A stretch of DNA of 8,282 nt, from contig VBKD01000130.1 of assembly GCA_005888075.1 (NCBI GenBank), positions 1 through 8,282 of the forward strand, read 5' to 3'. Made by a program: the position numbers and the translations under genes. Positions 4,561 to 8,282 of the stretch are shown here, in pieces. This DNA comes from Chloroflexota bacterium. Lineage in GTDB: Bacteria > Chloroflexota > Dormibacteria > Dormibacterales > Dormibacteraceae. How positions within the stretch are numbered: the first letter of the stretch is position 1; the number at the start of each line of letters is the position of its first letter. The notes below the pieces were generated by a model. That model was not told the DNA's origin. It made no database searches and saw nothing but the letters and a program-made list of their open reading frames with translations.

Positions 4561-7503
4561 CTAGATCGGGGCGACGACCTCGAAAAGGCCGGGACGTTCG
4601 CGGCGCGCGGCCTCGATCAGGTCCGCGCCCGCGACCGTCGTCTGGACGCCCGTGATGCCGGCAAGGTAGGTGGATGTCACGCGACGGAGGTCGTCAGCAC
4701 CGACCAGCAGCAGGCGCTGCTTGAAACGCTCTCGCTCCTCGCGTGTGAATCCGGTCACCTTGTTGGTCGCCTCACGCCGGCCCTTGATGTCGGGAGACTC
4801 CAGTGGATCGACATCTCCGCAGGCTCCGAGAATCGCCTCCTTGAGTGGCTCGGCGGCGATGTCGCCTTCGATGACCCACTGCACCGCAGCACCGAAGGTG
4901 TCATATGTCCTCACGATGTTGGGATCACGGTATGAGCCGAAATAGAAGGTTCCGCTCGCGATGCCGGCCTGTGCATAGCCTCCATACGCTCCGCCTTTCT
5001 CACGCAGCTCGCGATGGAGGAACGTGTCGCGAAGATAGTTCGCCAGGACGAGCAATGCCGCCGCATCGGGGTGCGTGAAACGGACCGTCTTGAAGATGCG
5101 CACGTTGAACGCCACCGGGACCGGCGCAGTCCTGGCTTCAGGGGCAAGCTCGAGGGGCGGCGGTTTGACCAGGCTTCCCCCTGCGCCGTCTGGCGGAAGC
5201 GACGCGACGAGCCCGGTGAGCAGCTCCTTGAGCGGCTCGATCATGCCCTCCTCGCAGGTCACGATCATGCGGATCGACGCGCCTCTGAAGAGGTGGGTCC
5301 GGATCTCGTTGAGCGTTTTGATCAGCCCGCCCAGCTCGGCCTCCTCGACCTGCGCCAAGCGCCTCATCGTGTGCAGCATTCCAATGCCCTGCAGGCGGTC
5401 GTTGACCGCTCCCTCCGAGCTGAGCTTGGAGTGAGCTCGCAAGATGGCGAACTGGAAACCCAGCCCGGCGAGCGAGCTTTCCAGGCGCGTCGCGGTCTCG
5501 GCGATGACCTCCTTCAAACGCCTGGGCTCGATCTCGAGACGCGCCACGAGATCGCTGAGCAGCTCGATGAACGGCTTGGCGTTGCGGTCGAGCGCGCGCC
5601 CCGACAGGACGAACGACTCCAGGTAGTCGTCCTTCGCCGCCAGCGATTGGACCTGCGCGGCGGCACCCACACCGCCCGTGGTCGATGCGATTCGCGACGC
5701 GATCTGCACGTAGTCCTGGCCGGCGGCGCCGCTGTGGGTCAGGATCCGGCTGAAGAGCGGCAGCAGGTCCTTCTGCTCGGCGCTGAGCGTCGAGAAGTCG
5801 GATCGGATGTCCAGATAGGTGATGCCGTTGGTTGGCTGCGGATAGAACTCGATGGTCGCCTCTCTTGCGGAGGCCTCGAGGCTCGTCACCTCTTCGAACT
5901 TCATGGGGATATCGCTCAGCTCGAGAGTCGGCAGCGACGAAAGGTCCTGCTTGGCTTCCTGGTCCGCCTTGAGTCGTAGCGCGTCGGCGACGATGCGCTG
6001 CTTGTCCTCTTCGCTCAGTCCGGCTTCGACGGCGGCGAGGCGATCGAGCTCAGCACGGCGCTGCCGCTCTTCGAGCTCGGGGTCGGGGACGGCTGTGACC
6101 AGCACACGGTGGAAGTTGTCGAGCAGCTCGGCGCGGATCAAGTTCTCGAAGAACCGGCCTTCACTGCGGACCTTTTGTAGCCGTTCGAGGTCGACGTCGA
6201 AGTCGAGCGCGCTGTACGTGTCGCCGCCGTAATGGTAGGCGGGCATCCCGGAGAAAAGAACCCTGAGCGCGTAAGGAAACCCGGCATTCGAGCGCTCGCG
6301 CTTTTCGAATTCCAGACCATGGATGACCGCGTCGACCTGCGACTGATCCACACCATCGTCGGCGAGGCGCTCGAGCGTGCGCAAGACGACGTCCTGCACC
6401 TTCTCCGCGTCATCCGCGTTGATTCCTTTGAGTCCCGCTCCAAACACGGACTCGCGGTAGTCGTCATGCAGGCCGGTTCCATCGGCCATCGCCGTGCCGA
6501 GGCCCGAGTCGATGAGAGCCTTGCGCAAAGGCGACCCGGCGTTGTCGAGCAAGACTTCTGCCAACACCCTCATCGCGAGCAGATCGAAGGAGTTCGCTGT
6601 CGGAATCGTGACCCACGCGAGGAGGGCCTGCGACTTGCGCGCCACGTCCTCGGTGGCGCTGACGGGATAGGGTTCGATCGCCGCGACGGGCTTCTTGAAT
6701 CGCCCGACGTCGGGGATCGACGCATCGATCGGCTGTCGTTGGAAGCGGGACAGCGCCTTGCGCTCGATCGTCGCCAACGTCGACTCCAGCGACTGGTCGC
6801 CGTAGGTGTAAAAGAACGCGTTGCTCGGGTGGTAATGGACTGCGTGGAAATTCCGCAGCTGCTCCCACGTCAGGTTTGGGATGTCCCGCGGGTCGCCGCC
6901 GGAGATGTGCTCGTACGGCAATCCAGGGAAAAGGGTTCTCCCGATGGCTCGATCCACCGCGGCGCCCGGAGTGGCCAGCGCGCCTTTCATCTCGTTGAAG
7001 ACGACACCCTTGTAGCGCAGGCCACTTTTGGGATCGGCCGGATCTTCGAACTCGTAGCGGATCCCTTCCTGCTTGAAAGCATCCTCGGTCAGACGCGGGA
7101 AGAACGCGGCGTCGAGGTACACCTCGAGCAGGTTCATGAAGTCCTTCTTGTTGCGCGTGCTGAACAGGTACATCGTCCAGTCCGCGCCGGTGAGCGCGTT
7201 GAGGAACGTGGCCAGCGACCTGCGGCTCATGCTGAAGAACGGATCCCGGACCGGATATAAACGCGACCCGGCGAGCACGACGTGCTCGAGGATGTGAGCG
7301 ACACCCGTCGAGTCCTGGGGGGCGGTTGGAAAGAACACGGCGAAGGCGTTGTTGTCGTCAGCGCAGTCGATGTGGATGTGGCGGGCACCCGTGTGTTGGT
7401 GCTCGAGCTCTAGATACGCGCCCTCCAGGCGTTCCAGGGGTTCGCGTCGATTGACCTTGTATCCACCGATCGTTGCGACATCTTGGGATTTGGTCTGTGC
7501 CAT
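4561..7503 (-). CDS. M16C-family metallopeptidase (presequence-protease/insulinase-like)
   Basis: A 980-residue protein, the usual length for single-chain M16C enzymes (PreP, Cym1, falcilysin). The inverted zinc motif HxxEH is H70-I-L-E73-H74, and the distal zinc ligand is E171 in VVFNEMKGA, 97 residues after H74 as in human PreP. The SLATFLNALTGADWTMYLFS segment (96-115) is diagnostic. The C-terminal half carries the Arg/Tyr pair R834 and Y840 in LREKGGAYGG, then FGSYRDPN. The M16C-associated domain occupies roughly residues 450-710. It should degrade unfolded or short peptides in a closed chamber. No signal peptide or membrane segment is present, so it is probably cytosolic. The reading frame stays open 104 codons upstream over the opposite-strand PPOX gene, but family similarity starts only after ATG 7503, which is used here. 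No Shine-Dalgarno precedes this ATG. It is the first gene of an apparent operon with the two LiaF-like genes. Confidence 0.96.
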   Translation of the reverse strand: MAQTKSQDVATIGGYKVNRREPLERLEGAYLELEHQHTGARHIHIDCADDNNAFAVFFPTAPQDSTGVAHILEHVVLAGSRLYPVRDPFFSMSRRSLATFLNALTGADWTMYLFSTRNKKDFMNLLEVYLDAAFFPRLTEDAFKQEGIRYEFEDPADPKSGLRYKGVVFNEMKGALATPGAAVDRAIGRTLFPGLPYEHISGGDPRDIPNLTWEQLRNFHAVHYHPSNAFFYTYGDQSLESTLATIERKALSRFQRQPIDASIPDVGRFKKPVAAIEPYPVSATEDVARKSQALLAWVTIPTANSFDLLAMRVLAEVLLDNAGSPLRKALIDSGLGTAMADGTGLHDDYRESVFGAGLKGINADDAEKVQDVVLRTLERLADDGVDQSQVDAVIHGLEFEKRERSNAGFPYALRVLFSGMPAYHYGGDTYSALDFDVDLERLQKVRSEGRFFENLIRAELLDNFHRVLVTAVPDPELEERQRRAELDRLAAVEAGLSEEDKQRIVADALRLKADQEAKQDLSSLPTLELSDIPMKFEEVTSLEASAREATIEFYPQPTNGITYLDIRSDFSTLSAEQKDLLPLFSRILTHSGAAGQDYVQIASRIASTTGGVGAAAQVQSLAAKDDYLESFVLSGRALDRNAKPFIELLSDLVARLEIEPRRLKEVIAETATRLESSLAGLGFQFAILRAHSKLSSEGAVNDRLQGIGMLHTMRRLAQVEEAELGGLIKTLNEIRTHLFRGASIRMIVTCEEGMIEPLKELLTGLVASLPPDGAGGSLVKPPPLELAPEARTAPVPVAFNVRIFKTVRFTHPDAAALLVLANYLRDTFLHRELREKGGAYGGYAQAGIASGTFYFGSYRDPNIVRTYDTFGAAVQWVIEGDIAAEPLKEAILGACGDVDPLESPDIKGRREATNKVTGFTREERERFKQRLLLVGADDLRRVTSTYLAGITGVQTTVAGADLIEAARRERPGLFEVVAPI

Positions 7504-7511
7504 ATCGTTCT

Positions 7512-7517
7512 GATACT
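7512..7517 (+). promoter_or_regulatory. Candidate -10 element for the PPOX-fold gene (GATACT)
   Basis: GATACT matches TATAAT at four of six positions and ends 10 nt before ATG 7528, the same spacing as the candidate elements of ftcD and Asp23. No strong -35 is visible. The AGG just before the ATG is too close to act as a Shine-Dalgarno, so a very short leader is plausible. Confidence 0.3.
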
Positions 7518-7519
7518 TG

Positions 7520-7525
7520 AGTCTA
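7520..7525 (-). promoter_or_regulatory. Candidate -10 element for the M16C operon (TAGACT)
   Basis: TAGACT on the minus strand fits TAnnnT (four of six consensus) and lies 16 nt before ATG 7503, giving a leader of about 10 nt. It sits in the 24-bp gap between divergent starts, next to the plus-strand GATACT. Motif evidence only. Confidence 0.25.
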
Positions 7526-7527
7526 GG

Positions 7528-7836
7528 ATGTGTTCGTTGTTCACCGCCGCAGAGCTTGAATTCCTGCGCTCGCAGCGGATCGGGCGCTTCGCCACGGTCG
7601 GGCCATCGGGATGGCCGCATGTCGTGCCGGTCATGTACTCGGTGAATGACGAGGGCTGGCTCGACTTCGACGTCGACGGAGTGAAGCTGCGCAACCTCGC
7701 GGCGGAGCCCCGCGCGGCTATGGTCGTTGACGCCATGGGACCCAAGCGCGGTCTCACGATCCAGGGCAAGGTCGAGCTCATCGGCCCAGAGCGCGCTCGG
7801 TTGAAGCCCGAGCACAAGTTCAGCTGGGGTCTTTAA
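7528..7836 (+). CDS. Short PPOX-type flavin/F420-binding split-barrel protein
   Basis: A 102-residue protein with the PNPOx-like split-barrel signature. It starts LFTAAELEFLRSQRIGRFATV (about 4-24), continues GWPHVVPVMYSV, then VKLRNLAAEPRAAMVVD and LTIQGKVELIG, and ends in the PEHKFSWGL terminus common in the actinobacterial PPOX F420-class subgroup. Such proteins bind FMN, F420 or heme and act as small reductases or oxidases. Cofactor and substrate cannot be told from sequence alone, and the name does not imply pyridoxine metabolism. It is shorter than the usual 125-150 residues, losing sequence between the last barrel strand and the SWG end. ATG 7528 is used; the 15 upstream in-frame residues overlap the divergent peptidase and lack family character. 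It is divergent from the M16C gene by 24 bp and is followed within 2 nt by the lipoprotein gene. Confidence 0.85.
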   Translation: MCSLFTAAELEFLRSQRIGRFATVGPSGWPHVVPVMYSVNDEGWLDFDVDGVKLRNLAAEPRAAMVVDAMGPKRGLTIQGKVELIGPERARLKPEHKFSWGL

Positions 7837-7838
7837 GG

Positions 7839-8282
7839 ATCAGGGCCGTCGGGCTGCTGCTGGCCGTGGTTCTCGCCGGGTGCAGCTCCGTGGGAGCACC
7901 GAAAGCGTCGCCGAGCGCGACCGGCTCACCCGCGCCCTCGCCATCGATTTCCACCGAGTGGACCGGCTACCACCTCAACGCTTCGCGGAGCGGCGTCGGT
8001 CCGGAGTCCCCGCCGCTGACCTCGCCCAAGACGGCCTGGACGGTGAATGTAGACGGCGACGTGTACGCGTCGCCGCTCATCGTTGCGGGGCATGTCATCG
8101 TCGCCACGGAGAACAACACCGTGTACTCGCTGGATCTTTTCTCGGGCACCGAAGTATGGAAGAAGAACCTCGGCGAGCCGGTCGACGCCAACGCGTTGCC
8201 ATGCGGCAACATCAAGCCGGTCACTGGTATCACCGGGACGCCGGTGGCTGACCCGAGCAAGGGTCGGCTGTACGTCGTCGCG
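7839..8282 (+). CDS. PQQ-type beta-propeller lipoprotein, N-terminal part, apparent ATC start (cut by window edge)
   Basis: 148 codons run off the right edge. A hydrophobic stretch GLLLAVVLAGC (about residues 5-15) ends in a LAGC lipobox, so Cys15 would be lipidated. A Ser/Pro/Ala linker follows (about 16-36). Then come an EWTGYHLNASRSG lead-in and the first PQQ/BamB-like blade: DVYASPLIVAGHVIVATENN, YSLDLFSGTEVWKKNLGEP, then GITGTPVAD. It is probably an extracytoplasmic propeller tethered to the membrane; ligand and role are unknown. The frame has no ATG, GTG or TTG that preserves the signal peptide: ATC 7839 (giving an Arg at position 2) or CTG 7854 are the only plausible starts, and the next GTGs (7866, 7890) would leave almost no signal or remove the lipobox. 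Either an unusual start codon or a base error is implied. It lies 2 nt after the PPOX stop, probably the same operon. Confidence 0.8.
   Translation, partial: MRAVGLLLAVVLAGCSSVGAPKASPSATGSPAPSPSISTEWTGYHLNASRSGVGPESPPLTSPKTAWTVNVDGDVYASPLIVAGHVIVATENNTVYSLDLFSGTEVWKKNLGEPVDANALPCGNIKPVTGITGTPVADPSKGRLYVVA

Noticed and set aside
3635..4564. Plus-strand 309-codon frame opposite the LiaF-like genes
   Set aside because: Low-complexity, charged translation with His/Asp/Gln runs and no motif; it spans two well-supported minus-strand genes.
5014..5979. Long plus-strand open frame (321 codons) inside the M16C peptidase gene
   Set aside because: It is antisense to a strongly conserved gene, is Arg/Glu/Asp-rich with no recognisable domain, and is the kind of frame that high third-position GC creates.
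7504..7815. N-terminal extension of the M16C peptidase by 104 codons
   Set aside because: The extension is antisense to the PPOX gene, has no similarity to M16C N-termini, and the known family similarity begins soon after ATG 7503.
7880..8251. Plus-strand 123-codon frame at the right edge
   Set aside because: It is out of frame with the lipoprotein, whose frame shows a lipobox and PQQ-type blade motifs; the alternative is Arg-rich with no motif.

Overview
This is an 8.3-kb, gene-dense chromosomal window from a high-GC bacterium. All protein similarities are bacterial. The mix of an Asp23-FakA pair divergent from rpmB, an actinobacterial-style AcuC, a short PPOX-type flavin-binding protein and LiaF-like membrane proteins points to the Terrabacteria (Actinomycetota, Chloroflexota, or a candidate lineage such as Dormibacterota). 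That placement is inferred from remembered family patterns, not from a search. There are no RNA genes, insertion sequences, CRISPR arrays, phage genes or integrases. No stretch over 300 bases lacks a gene; the longest gene-free gap is about 86 bases.

Layout: (1) 1-937, minus strand: the 5' part of fakA (DAK2-type fatty-acid kinase, running off the left edge) preceded by an Asp23/DUF322 gene in the same reading frame. (2) 1024-1203, plus: rpmB, ribosomal protein L28, only 59 codons. (3) 1200-2312, minus: acuC-type class I deacetylase. (4) 2336-3448, plus: ftcD, glutamate formiminotransferase with an unusual helical tail. (5) 7503-3440, minus: an apparent three-gene operon of an M16C presequence-protease-like metallopeptidase, a 57-residue two-helix membrane protein, and a 306-residue LiaF-like membrane protein with a toast-rack-type extracytoplasmic domain. 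(6) 7528-8282, plus: a PPOX-fold flavin-binding protein followed at once by a PQQ-type beta-propeller lipoprotein that runs off the right edge.

The genes look like housekeeping and small accessory functions rather than one dedicated system. They cover translation (rpmB), fatty-acid activation and envelope (fakA, Asp23), protein deacetylation (acuC), folate one-carbon/histidine metabolism (ftcD), peptide clearance (M16C) and membrane or envelope sensing (LiaF-like pair). Gene starts are packed back to back (17 and 24 bp between divergent starts at two junctions) and gene ends overlap at both convergent junctions.

The most interesting signals are architectural. At two divergent junctions, -10-like TAnnnT hexamers on the two strands overlap each other, and several starts sit 8-10 nt downstream of such a hexamer, suggesting bidirectional promoters with leaderless or very short-leader mRNAs. 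Other points are an apparent AUC start on the lipoprotein gene, the non-canonical C-terminal tail of FtcD, and the tandem LiaF-like pair behind the M16C peptidase. I found no convincing previously undescribed defence, mobile or biosynthetic system.
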